Shown here: positions 23,222 through 34,245 of the stretch, piece after piece
Numbering within the stretch: position 1 is the first letter of the stretch
Layout: each line of letters opens with the position of its first letter
From: Anthopleura xanthogrammica
Lineage: Eukaryota > Cnidaria > Anthozoa > Actiniaria > Actiniidae
Length of the DNA stretch: 64,000 nucleotides
Assembly (NCBI GenBank): GCA_964019055.1
Contig: OZ025217.1
Coordinates: 3,766,617 to 3,830,616, forward strand
Direction of reading: 5' to 3'
Program-made: the position numbers and the translations under genes
Notes under the pieces: generated by a model
Told to the model about the DNA's origin: nothing
What the model saw: only the letters and a program-made list of their open reading frames with translations
Database searches by the model: none

Positions 23222-23626
23222 GTTAGTAACACAATTTATCTTATGATAGATATCTTTTACTTTTATTCACTAAAACTTCTTTCAAAATTAATGGTTATAT
23301 TTTTGATCAACTACCTTCGCGTGCTTTACATCGTGATTGCGTGACATGAAAAATAATTTAAGAATATCAGTCCCATGTTTTCATGTAATTGTTTATCAGT
23401 TATTTTTCTCCTTGTGGTTTAATGAGATAAAGTTATAATTATTTGACATTTAAAGTTATATAGAATTACGAAGAAAAGTTTAAAATATTTCTAAAGTTTT
23501 TTTTAATTGGAGAATAAAGTGTATATATCTATAATGATATAGTCAACAAAAATGACGAAATTTAACCAAAATATTACGGTATAGAATATGAGTTTAAAAG
23601 ACAATAAAACTTCAATTCTATCGATA

Positions 23627-23935
23627 TCCTGAAACAACCTCTGGGCGGATCTAAGTCAGGGCCGATGGCTAACTCACAGATTAGACCCTGAAACAACATC
23701 TGTATGGGCTGATCTAAGTCAGGGCACGGCTAGCCCCCTTGGTGTTAGGTTTTGTGGATGGAGGAAAACCGGAGAGCTGGAGAAAAACCCTGAATCAAGG
23801 AGATCTAACAAATTCTGCTCACATGTGATGCCGAGTCCAGGATAAAACCTGAGGCCCAGAGAGGTGAGGTAAAGCGAGAGCTATACCAACCTTTGTACCC
23901 AAAAACCTCGCTCGCCTTCATCTGCACATGTGATC
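23627..23935 (-). repeat. SINE between exons 1A and 1B of the MFSD12-like gene
   Basis: Reverse-oriented tail units (CTGAAACAACCTCTGGGC, GTCAGGGC) are followed by the body (GGTTTTGTGGATGGAGG, CTCACATGTGATGCCGAG). A head-like end with GAGGTGAG lies near 23870. The copy ends only some 55-100 bases before the exon 1B start codon, so it occupies the place where a 1B promoter would be expected. Confidence 0.75.
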
Positions 23936-23989
23936 ACATTACAGTAAACAACCCAAAGGCTTTGAACAAATAATAACACGCAACCTAAG

Positions 23990-26900
23990 ATGGCGGCTAC
24001 CACTGGTACGCCTTCCAAAGACCTTCACGATCTCACTTGGAGAACGCGAATATCCTATGGCTTTGGACACATTCTGAACGACTTGTGTGCCGCTACTTGG
24101 TTCACATACTTGTTGATATACATGAAAAATGTCGTACAGTTCTCGAGCTCTGCTGCCGGGACCTTACTTCTACTTGGGCAAATCTTCGACGCAGTATTCA
24201 CGCCGTTTGTTGCTTTCGAGATGGACAAAACTCGCAACTGCAAATATGGTTCTAGAAAGAATTGGCATAAAGCTGGAAGTCTTGTCGTAGCCTGTGCATT
24301 CCCGTTTATATTCAACTTGTGTATTGGTTGTGGCAACGCCAAGCATTGGGCAATGTTTTTCTACTACGTACCGTTTATATTTCTATTTCAATTAGGCTGG
24401 GGTTGTGTACAGATTTCTCATCTTTCGCTAATTCCAGAGCTTGCAGATTCTGTGCATGATAAATGTGATCTAAATGCTGGACGGTGAGTTGGTTTGAAGT
24501 TCTTTTCGCGCGCTGTTGGTGATAAGTACCAACAAAATTATACAGGGACTGTTTTTCCTCGCTAGAGAGACTCTTTGTGCACATCACTAACTGAATTGAT
24601 TTTAAATTTATTCAAATATTAAAGTGACCAAGAAAAAAACAAAGAAGAAATGAATTTGTGCAATTCACTAGAAAAAGCAACAAATTTTTCATAAGACGTA
24701 CATTTGATAGTAAAATAATTAATAATCTCCCACAAACCCAGTATCGTGGCTTCTCAAATCACATAGGTCAAAAGTTTCCAATGACAGTCAAAATAAAGGC
24801 CTTATCTCCAAAACTCGTTAACATAATCGAAAACAATTATTTCAACATTAGTTAACCGTGTACACATTATCGATATCAAAAACGGCTTGACTTTGGCCGA
24901 AGAGTGTGTACAGTGGGTCTGGCGCACAGATAGTTAGTTACACAGAGCTCTTTGTTATCATTTAAAGGCTTTTGCCACTTGATCTTAGATATTAAAATTC
25001 ACTCTAAAACTAGCTAATTTGGCTATTATATTTATCAGAATAAACTTTGCATTAAATCTGCATAGCTATTTCGTTTGATATGATTTCAGTTGAAAATTAT
25101 GTTCGGTAGTATAACTTGACCTCAAAACTTATGCTTAGATCGATGAGATCTCACAGTGAAGATTTGTAGCGCAATCTCTTTCTCAAAGAAGGGGCGAAAA
25201 TTAAAGAGATTCGCGTTCTTGAGGACTGAATACTCTTCGTTTGTAGATACTTTTTTCATTTTTTTTAGCCATTCTTTATATCTTGTGATTAGTGAGTCGA
25301 ATTATTGTTTCTCACTTTCAGACAGCAACACTGAAGAACTCAACTGACTTCAAAACGGAACTGGGAATAGAGAAGAGGAGAGGAGAGGAGAGGAGAGGAG
25401 AGGAGAGGAGAGGAGAGGAGAGGAGAGGAGAGGAGAGGAGAGGAGTTAGAAAAGAAGTTAGAAAAGAAGTTAGAAAAGAAGTTAGAAAAGAAGTTAGAAA
25501 AGAAGTTAGAAAAGAAGTTAGAAAAGAAGTTAGAAAAGAAGTTAGAAAAGAAGTTAGAAAAGAAGTTAGAAAAGAAGTTAGAAAAGAAGTTAGAAAAGAA
25601 GTTAGAAAAGAAGTTAGAAAAGAAGTTAGAAAAGAAGTTAGAAAAGGGACATAAAAAGCAATTAGAGATGAATAAAATGAGATGAAATGGGATGAAATGG
25701 GATGGGTGTGATGGGACGGATTACATTTTTTAGATCGTAGTCAGTGTTAGGTGCCATACTGTTTGGACGACAAGATTATGACCCTTTTTTGTTTCGCAAT
25801 ATTTTCCACACAGGTATGCTGCTACAGTAGCTTCCAATATTTTCGTGTTTACCATCACATGGATCATGTTGGACTCGGGAAAAGAAGAATTGAATCCAAA
25901 CCAACTTTCAAAATCTGACGCCAAGGCTTTTATGGTAAGAGACAACACAACGAGGCCTACTGATACATACAGGGCGCATGAATCTACCTATAATGGATGG
26001 AGTTTCCTTTCCCCTCGTCCCTTGATCGAATTGAAATTTAGAAAGCGTTATTTTTTTTACGAAGGGGGGAAAACCTTGAATCAAGGGAGCTAGAGGCCTA
26101 ATATATTCTACTCACATGTGATTCCGAGTTCAGGAATCGAACCAGAGAACTCAGAGGTGAGATACAACTGCACTACTGCTACACCGCCCTTGATTCTCAA
26201 ACTTGACACTTCCGTCCTTTCCCGTTCAAAACGAGTTGTATTTCATTTTTCAAACCTCTCCGGCTGAAGGGATGAATAAGAAAAATATTAAAAATTTCAA
26301 TAATTACTAATAATAACTAATGGGTATTTTTCAGTATGTGGTATTCATAGTTGTCGGAGTTGGCCTGTTCTTCGTGACCCTCTTCCACATCGGTGTCAAG
26401 GAACGACCACGTGATGTTTCACATGAGCTTGCCACCAGGTCAAGCAGACGATCCGCGTCTAACTGGGTCAAGTGGTTCAAGGTGCCATTGTTTTATCAGG
26501 TATATAGTTTAGTTTCCGTTATGGACCGCATATGGGAAGCATCACCACTGCGACCCGGGTTCGAGTCCTTCCGGGCTTGATGAGGCTTGATGTCGTATGT
26601 GAGTAGAGTTGTTTGTTGGTTCAATTCTCTCCCTTGCTTCGAGGGTTTTTTTCCGGTTTTTACAAGTCAGTAGAGTTTGTTAGTTTTCTCCCTTGATTTT
26701 ATTGAGCTTTTTTCTCTAGTTTTAATTTCGTTTTCCTCCGTCCAAGACTGTCCCATGTTATGATGCTTATCCCATTTACTCCTTTTCTATCCTATTTCAT
26801 CTAATTTTTCCCCATCCTGTTCCAGACAGCGATCATGTACATGTGTGTACGTCTGATCGTTAATATCACTCAAGTCTACATTCCAATGTATACGCTGGAG

Positions 26901-29900
26901 ACGCTTCGTCTTAAAAAGGTAAAATCTCATCATTGAAAAAAATAGAAAACGCGCACACGCGCTGTGTGCCGTTTTAATATTCAATCTTCATTCACTGTAC
27001 CAAATCCACGCGCGCGATTGGCTAAATTCAATCACGTGATTTTGCTATACGTCACGCCTTCCGCCAGTGACAGTGCTCTAACGAGATTACATCACTACAG
27101 TCTCTAACCCATAAATAAAGCACGTGGGGATTGACAGAACACGAAAGAAAGCGTAGTGGTTTCATTATTCTCCGTCCAAAAATCCCAACACGCTAATTTC
27201 AATCAGTCTGTGAGTTAGCCTTACCCTGACTTTGATCAGCCCAGAGGTTGATTCAGGGTTCGATAAAATTTGAAGTTTTTATGGTTTTTGAATGACTTTA
27301 TCAAACGTACGGCCTTGTCGCTCCGTGACCGTGCCGTATCCCTGCGGCATTTTGATTGGATAACCCAAATGTAATTCAGTTGTACTACCACTCCACGCTG
27401 GAGCTTCTACAAAACAACAAATTATGAACCAAGTTTACGAATCGCTTTTTTTTTTTTCAGGATAAAATAGCTATCATGCCGCTGATTGTGTACATTAGTG
27501 GGTTCGTGTCCACTTTCTTAACCAAACCACTCAACAAATACATCGGACGAAAGGTAGCGTATTACTATGGCAACAGAACGGGGAGAGGGGTTGTTCACAG
27601 GTATAAAGTTCGAATCCTGGAACAGCGCTCCATGATGGATTCACTAGTACTATCCACGTTAATTATCCACATAAATTTTTACTTTACCTTTTCTAGTACC
27701 AAAATTAGCTCATGCATGTATTTAAGAAAAAGCAGTGCCAGCAGTGCTATGATGCCTGCTGTAAATACAGACCTATCGCTTATCGCCTTTGGCTCCGACT
27801 ATTTCGACTATCTTTCTTAACTGAAAATAGGTATATAATATTTAAGAAATAAAACATTTTCTCCAACTTCGTCTCGGGTTTTCACTGATCTGCTCTCGAA
27901 TTCTCCCAAACGTGTAGCCGAGGTTTTCACCAGGCTATGAAGGCATCGGAGAAAATGTTTTATTTCTTTTAAAAAATACTTTTTACCTTGCCCTTGCTTG
28001 TTACGTCATTTCCGTGCCTTCATAGCGTGATGAAAACACAGCTCTCGACCAATGATAGCGCGCGTACTATCTTAAGTATTTTTTAAATAACTATATTTTT
28101 TGTGTCTATATATTTACAGGGAGTTTTCCTTTGTGGACTAATAACCATATTTGCTGTTTGGTGAGTATCTAAGATGCACTGGATTGTTTTTGATCATTTG
28201 CTAAAAGTACGCTGTGCAATTTTCTCAGCAACTTGTCTCTCGAAGCCTCGGAATGTAGCGTCGCAGGTTGCCGAGGTATGGTGTTACACTGCAACGCGAT
28301 CTCAGCAACTTGGATAAAAATATGGCTTGAAATTTCGAAAAAAACGCTACGCGCAATTGAAAAAATTCTGAGACAACCCCTGTTACTCCATGCAATTCTA
28401 GTTGCTGGGAAAATTGCACAAAGTAACAGGGCCTTAAAAGGCCGCACACCCTGGAAATGTTGCGCGCAAGTACTTCTGCAACATTGCAAGAACAAGTTTC
28501 AACTCACTCAGTCTTCTTTCATCTCTGGTCGGTTCTTGATCCCTAGATCCTGGAGTCTGGTTGTTTCAGGGTACCGATAAAACAATTTGTTTCTTAGTGT
28601 ATTTTTGTTTGTTCTTCAGTATCTGGATATGGTTTCTGCCTCCTCGTAACGTGCAAGTGTATGGCGCTAGTGTTTTGATTGGTGTTGGAGGATCGACGTT
28701 ACTTGTTACTGCGTTAACGATGCTTGCTGACCTCATAGGAGAAAATGTGGTATGTTGGATAGTATTCATACTCTAATCCATCAGGCCATGCCTTAGTAAT
28801 GTTCTACAAGCGAGGGAAGCATGGGTGGTGTGCGCTGCTAATGCACATGCGTGGCCCCTCTTCGTTTTTCATAGTCATACGAAAACTGCTCTAAATTTGC
28901 ACGCACTTTGCGCACGCATGCTAGGGGAAATATTATCTACAATACCTTACCTAGCTATTTTTTTTTGTTTTTGAAAGGAAACTGGTGCCTTCGTGTATGG
29001 AGCTATGAGTTTCATGGATAAAATGTCTAATGGAATTGTAGTCCAGATTATACAGGCGTTATATCCGAAAAAGTAAGCAAAAACACAATATATATAGTGC
29101 TTTGACAACCCTCTTAGTAGACCTTTTAGCTTGGGCGTAATGTTTTCCCATTTCAGACCACATGTCATTCTCTAGAGTATCATTTCTTTGTTTAACGGTT
29201 GTACATGAGAAGACACATGACAATAGCAAAACTGCATTTTTTTCTCTCAAAAACTCCATTAGTATGCCCAGTGTTTTTGGGGACCCTCTCTTTATTTCCA
29301 ACATTTTGTAGACCCTCCTAAATATCTCGTCAACGTAAATGTCAAGCTGATGCCCCTACTTTCTCACCCTTTGAAAGTCTTGTTTTGAGGTTGAACTCAC
29401 CTCACATTCTTAACCCCTGATACCAGGCAATAGATGTTTGTTGATATTTTGCAGGCCCAATGCAGGTGGTTATTACTATAAAGAGATTATGGTATTTGTA
29501 GCTGGTAGTGCTGCAGTAGTAGCACTCATAACTCTCCTCACAACACTAAAGAAAAAACCTATTGATGATAATATACAAGGTATGTTTTCTTACCTTAACA
29601 CTGTTGTTATCGTTACAACAGGAAAATCAGGCAATACACTGCTGTCAATCAGAGTAGGTAAAGGTCCCCCCCCCCCCCCCCCCCCGGGTAAAGGTACCAA
29701 ACCACTTGTTTGATTGACAGCACTGTATCACCCAATTTCCCTGTCACGCTTGTTGTCTCAATCAGCATGTGGCAATAAAAACAGTGGTGATCAGAAATAT
29801 TAATACTAAGGTAAAACGTTGAACTTCACATGAGCCTAATGACAAAAGAAGACTGCCCTATTATCAATTGTTTTCAATGTGTATGGTTCATGTGAAGTTC

Positions 29901-30319
29901 GATTTTTGAGATTAGTCTTAGTGTACAATCTGCAAATCTTAGATGAAATGCTCATACAAGGGCAGATCTGGGATATTTTGAGAGGGGGTCCAAATGTATT
30001 CTAAGCAATACCTTTTGGACCTTTTCATCACCGCTCACTTTTATCCTTCAATCAATTTATTTTAATGTACCTTTCTGTAGGTTCAATACAAAACACAGAT
30101 GAAGAGAGACAGCACCTTCTGTCATCGTCATCTGAACACTCCTTTTCTAGAAATCTAGATTACTCTTGGTCCCTAGTACACATGAAGGGTCCTCTGACAC
30201 CATACGAGCCATTCATTAGCCAATCACAGCATGGAAATACAGATGAATCAGTACAACTGGGCCATAGGGGACAGCATCAAAAGTACTCAGTTAATGATAG
30301 TACACCAGTAGTGTCATGA
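23990..30319 (+). CDS. MFSD12: MFSD12-like major facilitator transporter (10 exons, first exon 1B)
   Basis: Vertebrate MFSD12 is a lysosome/melanosome membrane protein needed for cysteine import; I infer a similar role. Exons: 23990-24483, 25814-25934, 26335-26499, 26826-26918, 27461-27553, 28120-28160, 28620-28749, 28978-29072, 29455-29579, 30081-30319. All junctions are GT-AG and the frame closes to 531 residues. Visible features are [11 protein letters not shown] at the start of TM1, the [10 protein letters not shown] loop between TM2 and TM3, [11 protein letters not shown], the central loop after [11 protein letters not shown], the second-half helices ([39 protein letters not shown]) and [15 protein letters not shown]. 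The cytosolic tail is hydrophilic and includes DEERQHLL, a possible acidic dileucine lysosomal sorting signal (ExxxLL). Exon 1A is an alternative N-terminal half. Confidence 0.92.
25374..25649. repeat. compound microsatellite in MFSD12 intron 1
   Basis: A run of GAGAG/AGGAG pentamers (to about 25445) passes directly into about 17 copies of a 12-base unit, AGAAGTTAGAAA. The first part is pure purine on the plus strand. The long frame across it is not coding. Confidence 0.95.
26068..26205 (-). repeat. SINE, reverse, in MFSD12 intron 2
   Basis: TTGAATCAAGGGAGCTAGAG, CTCACATGTGATTCCGAG, GGAATCGAACC (B box in reverse) and CTACACCGCCC give the SINE body and tRNA-like head in reverse orientation. 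Confidence 0.75.
26535..26680 (+). repeat. SINE in MFSD12 intron 3
   Basis: GGGTTCGAGTCC (B box), TATGTGAGTAGAGTTGTTTG and CTTCGAGGGTTTTTTTCCGG mark a SINE body in the forward direction. The first part is diverged. Confidence 0.65.
27199..27275 (+). repeat. SINE tail fragment in MFSD12 intron 4
   Basis: GTCTGTGAGTTAGCC, CTGACTTTGATCAGCCCAG and AGGTTGATTCAGGGTTCGAT form a single forward tail unit without the SINE body. Confidence 0.7.
28205..28500. repeat. foldback repeat in MFSD12 intron 6
   Basis: Inverted words occur on both arms: CTCAGCAACTTG, GTTGCCGAGG and ACGCTACGCGCAATTG against GTTGCTGGGAAAATTGC and GTTGCGCGCAAGTAC. The sequence resembles the GTTGC-rich elements at 17290 and 45040. 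It gives overlapping meaningless frames on both strands. Confidence 0.45.
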
Positions 30320-30640
30320 TATTGAACACATGATTTAAATAATGGGTCCTCTGACACCATACGAGCCACTCATTAGCCACTCTCAGCCTGGATATACAGA
30401 TGAATCAGTACAACTGGGCCATAGGGGAGAGCATCAAAAGTACTCAGTCAATGATAGTACACCAGTAGTGTTATGATATTGAACACATGATTTAAATAAT
30501 GGGTCCTCTGACACCATATGAGCCACTCACAATATGGATATACCGATGAATCAATACAACTGGACCATGGGGGACAGCATCAAAAGTACTCAGTCAATGA
30601 TAGTACACCAGTAGTGTCATGAGATTCGACAACACATAAT
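30187..30640. repeat. 157-bp tandem repeat spanning the MFSD12 stop codon, three copies
   Basis: Units start with GGGTCCTCTGACACCATA at 30187, 30344 and 30501, an exact 157-base spacing. Unit 1 carries the last 44 codons and the stop codon of MFSD12. Units 2 and 3 lie in the 3' UTR and repeat the same coding sequence with a few changes. Unit 3 has an internal deletion and is incomplete at its end. Confidence 0.93.
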
Positions 30641-30849
30641 TAAAGAAAAGAATAACTACCAAGAATATATGGCATGAGCTGCAGACAGGGTATGGTACAC
30701 TTCTTCTCACAAAATTATTTTTATGGACTTTCCTTTTTAAGATAATATTTTATCACCCCTTACTTTTAAAATTACAATTTAAATAAGAACAAATTATCTC
30801 TTATAGAGAATGTTTTGTATAAACTTGTAAATCCTAAGATTTTTGTACC

Positions 30850-33450
30850 TTAGTTGGGGGGGTATTTCAAATAAACTTGAAAGTCACATGATGTTTCTTC
30901 GTCATCTTTGGTGAAAAAGTCTTGAAGCTTTATTCCTTCAGGTAACTCTATGTCCTCAAGTCTAGTAAATCCTAAGATTAGAACAAAAAATTACAGTCAA
31001 ACTCAGAAAACTGTGAACACCTAAAATATGTCTGGAATGTTTATGTGTTTGATCACAGCACGGTCACGCAAAGTTTTTTCCCGTTTAAAAGTTTCAAATT
31101 TCATACTTTGATTTTATCTTCGTGAAATTAGAGATTTCTATTCGAGACAGACGGATACACGAGAGAAAAGGATTTAATACAAGCTCTTTTCATGGTGGTG
31201 AGAAATATCTTTTCTACAAGCAACGGTCTAAATAAACATTCCAGACATATTTTAGGTGTTCACGGTTTTCTTAGTTTGACTGTAAAATGTTGCTGGTGGA
31301 TTGCAAATTTTTTCATCCGTTTGTTCATTCATTTGTCCATTCATTTATTCATTCTGACCAAGTTTTTGACCTACAAGGTCATCTTCAGGTCATTGTTATG
31401 AAACAAAAAGCAGGATGAGGCTTATCATAATCCTGAAACACAGATATATTCATTTTATTCTTAATAGTATGTCCTAAACAAAAGCATTCTTAACTTACCA
31501 TCATGCATGCTTGAATGAAAAACATGTGTAGGTATTTCCAGTTCACGTAGTGAGACAGAACTTGGTAACATTGTCGCTGCATCTTGTCCAGTGAATGATA
31601 TAAGTGAAATAGAGTCTGTTTCATCAAACAGCTCTTCATCTTGCACCATATAATGTCTATCATCTTTTTTCCTAGTCCTGGAGTTGTTGTTTTGAGTTGC
31701 TTTTTTCTTTACTGGTGTTAACTTCTTGTTGCCTTCACTGGAAATGACTGAGAATGCTATTTTCTTTGAGCCTACGTGACTGGAAGTGGCTTGAGAGGAT
31801 GAGGTTTTGGTGTTTTCCTTACTTGAAATGACTGGAGACAAAGCTTCTTGGCACTGATCTGTGTTTACTTTCTCTAAAATGTATTCATTTTGTGATGGTA
31901 TTGGTGCTTTTGTTAGTTCTTCTGTCAAACCAGGACCACTTTTTCCTTTTCTTGATGTCTTGTCTAGTGTCTTTGAATTCAAAGATTCTGGACCCAGTGT
32001 CTTGTTATCTAGTACAACAGTGTCATTACTGTGTACAGCAGAAATGCTTCTAAAATCCTTGAGTCTATGGAAAAGTGGACTTGATCCTTCATCTTCAAAA
32101 GTGTCAAAATTCCATTCTAAACAATTTGTTTCTTTGACTACAGTTGGTGGGACATTTGATTTCTTTGACTTTGATTGTTGAGATGTTTGATTATCACCAT
32201 CATCATCAGTGCTGTCATCATCATCATCACCATTTTTCAAATGAACACCATTTTCACTCCCGTTTGAATAAGAATTTCTTGATTCCTTGATCCTTGGAAA
32301 GGTTGGACTTAAACCTTTCTCTTCACAAACCCATTGTAGAAAACTTGCTTCATTGACTTTATTTGGTGATGCTTTTGATTCTTCATGGTTTGGCGATCCC
32401 AGTATCTCAAAGTCATCCAGAGAAAAAGTACTCTCGCTGTCTTGTGAATGAGAATTTGTGAATTTCTTCAAGGTTTGACATGTCTCTTTATCTTCGAAAG
32501 CCTTTTCCTCTGGCAAGGCAGTTTCTGGATAAAAAAATAACAATGAATGACATCACACAACCTATACAAAGATAGGAAGGAAGGAAGGAAGGAAGGAGGG
32601 AAGGAAGAAAGAAAGAAAAAAAGGGAAGAAATAGAAGGAACTTGAAAGATAGTTGGAAGGAGGAAAGGAAGGGAGGAAGAAAGGAAAGAAGGATGGAAGG
32701 AATTAGTGGGAAGAGAGGAAAGATGGATAGAAGAGAGGAAGAATGAATGAATGAATGAAAAAAAATTTTAAAATACCTTTAAAATCCTCCGGATAAAGTA
32801 TACAGTCAAGGATGTTTTTATTAGTATCTAGTAACCATGCTGATCTAAAGGGTAGTACTCCTTTGTCCAAAAACAATCTAGATTTGTAAAACCTAAAAGT
32901 GAAAACACTACAATTTCTTTAGATACTGAAAATTATACAGAGTAAGTAGTCATTCAAAAAAACATGAATCATAAAATGTAGGGAGATGATGGGAGGGGGG
33001 AGGGGGGAATGATGGTCGATAAAACAATGAGGGGGGGGGGAGGTGGGTATTGCTATGAGGTTGAATAAAAAATTAGCAGCTTGCAATTGAAAGCATTTCA
33101 AAAATCTATCAAACATGTTCTTACATATAGGAAATATATTTTTTTTTAACTTTTAAAATCATATCTGTTTAGTATTACCTTGACATCTCAAACACAGATG
33201 GATCGTCTGCAAAAATGTAGCCTGCATTTTTGATATCATCTACTACCTTTCCACCGCCTTTTTCTGTAAAAATACGAACAAAAAAATCCTTTTTTTAAAT
33301 AATATGACTTTTTAAAGGAAATAAAAAAGCCGTGGATAGAATATTTTTTAAGAAAACGAACTTGAAGTTGAGCAACTTACTCCAAACTTGCTTGCAATCT
33401 TTAGAAACGCTGGAAGAAAACCATGCATTTTTGCCTCGAAAATCGCTCAT
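30850..33450 (-). CDS. BRCT-domain protein, unassigned family (5 exons)
   Basis: Exons in transcript order: 33450-33381, 33263-33179, 32892-32777, 32524-31499, 30971-30850. All are GT-AG and the frame closes to 472 residues. The first 90 residues look like a BRCT repeat: FRGKNAWFSS, KKGGGKVVDDIKNAGYIFADD with the glycine pair after helix 1, FYKSRLFLDKG, and the hallmark tryptophan in FRSAWLLDTN. BRCT domains bind phosphoproteins in DNA-damage, telomere and cell-cycle factors. The other roughly 380 residues are acidic, Ser/Thr-rich and probably disordered (DDDDDSTDDDGDNQ). They have repeated FLQWVCEEKGLSPTFPRIK / CLEWNFDTFEDEGSSPLFHRL segments and end with LEDIELPEGIKLQDFF. I cannot name an orthologue. 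The gene is convergent with MFSD12. Intron 3 holds a GGAAG-rich tract and intron 4 holds a MITE. Confidence 0.82.
30994..31282. mobile_element. mariner-type MITE in the last intron of the BRCT gene
   Basis: TA flanks and near-identical inverted ends of about 50 bases. Both begin CAGTCAAACT and continue with GTGAACACCTAAAATATGTC then TGGAATGTTTAT. The ends differ at only a couple of positions, which suggests a fairly recent insertion. There is no coding capacity inside. Confidence 0.85.
32577..32760. repeat. GGAA-rich microsatellite in BRCT gene intron 3
   Basis: AAGG/GAAG/GGAAG repeats grade into AATG repeats. It lies between exons 3 and 4 of the minus-strand gene. Confidence 0.9.
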
Positions 33451-34245
33451 TTTATGCCCAACAATTTCAGAGATTACTACAGACAGAATCCAGACTCAAT
33501 CCATCCTAAATTCTAATTCTATTTCTCTAAAGAAAGCTCAGAAAAACCAAAGTTTTTGGTGATTTTCTTGAAATAGTTTGACAACTTTTGTCTTCCTTTT
33601 TCGCGCTTTTTCGTTGGTGAGCTTTGCGACCTGGCTAATATAGCATGAAAATGTGCGTTTGTTGCCATGGATACGAAAATATTTCCATTAGATATATTGT
33701 AGTTTTTTTGTTTTGTTTTTAACATTTATCATATTAAAAATGTTGCATTAGGTGTATTGCGAAAAAATGAGTATTTCATGTTGTATTACTATGACTTCAA
33801 ATGTTTTTTTTCACAGTGTTCAAAAATATTTTACCTCAAAAGAGTTTCAAAATCAAAAGTAAACAAATAAAATAAATAAATAAATAATGATTTGTTTAAA
33901 GTTTAAAAACCCTTATATTCAGTAAGCGACCAGATATTCGGATACCATTACCTTTTGTGCCCCTTTGACTGAATTTTAAGGACGTTGCCATGGAGAGAAG
34001 GTAAAGAGCGCCCTTAAATAATTCTAATGACACGTGATTGACAGGTCCAGCCCTCTAAATAAGGCCTCACTCGTTGTCTGTCCGCCATTTTGGATATTGT
34101 CTTCAACTGCATGCCTTCTTTACTTCTTATAAAACGCGGAAATTACTCTTTAACGAAAGTTTGAATTACTATCGTTGTCTTATCTTCATTCTCGAAGATA
34201 AAGTGCTACAGAGACGAGCGATAAACTCGTGTGTTTGGCGTCACG
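33451..34245. other. divergent promoter region between the BRCT gene and MBD2/3
   Basis: About 800 bases separate two start codons pointing away from each other. X-box-like sites lie at 33661 and 33984. An AATA repeat lies at 33868-33888. The stretch nearest MBD2/3 is its 5' UTR and includes CCGCCATTTTGG, a YY1-type motif, near 34082. No other coding sequence is seen. Confidence 0.5.
33661..33674. promoter_or_regulatory. X-box-like site upstream of the BRCT gene
   Basis: GTTGCCATGGATAC differs from the RFX X-box consensus GTTNCCATGGNAAC at one fixed position. It lies about 210 bases upstream of the start codon of the minus-strand BRCT gene. A second, weaker match (GTTGCCATGGAGAG, 33984-33997) lies about 250 bases before the MBD2/3 start codon. 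Confidence 0.5.

Noticed and set aside
25292..25654. 120-codon RGEE/RKEV repeat frame
   Set aside because: It is a translated microsatellite inside MFSD12 intron 1.
27031..27130. CACGTG E-boxes in MFSD12 intron 4 as lysosomal CLEAR elements
   Set aside because: Tempting because MFSD12 is lysosomal, but CACGTG occurs at several unrelated places in the window (for example 34030, 34437 and 44991) and the site is deep in the gene.
28169..28580. Cysteine-rich frames of 74-115 codons
   Set aside because: They overlap a foldback repeat in an MFSD12 intron on both strands; none fits splicing of the gene.
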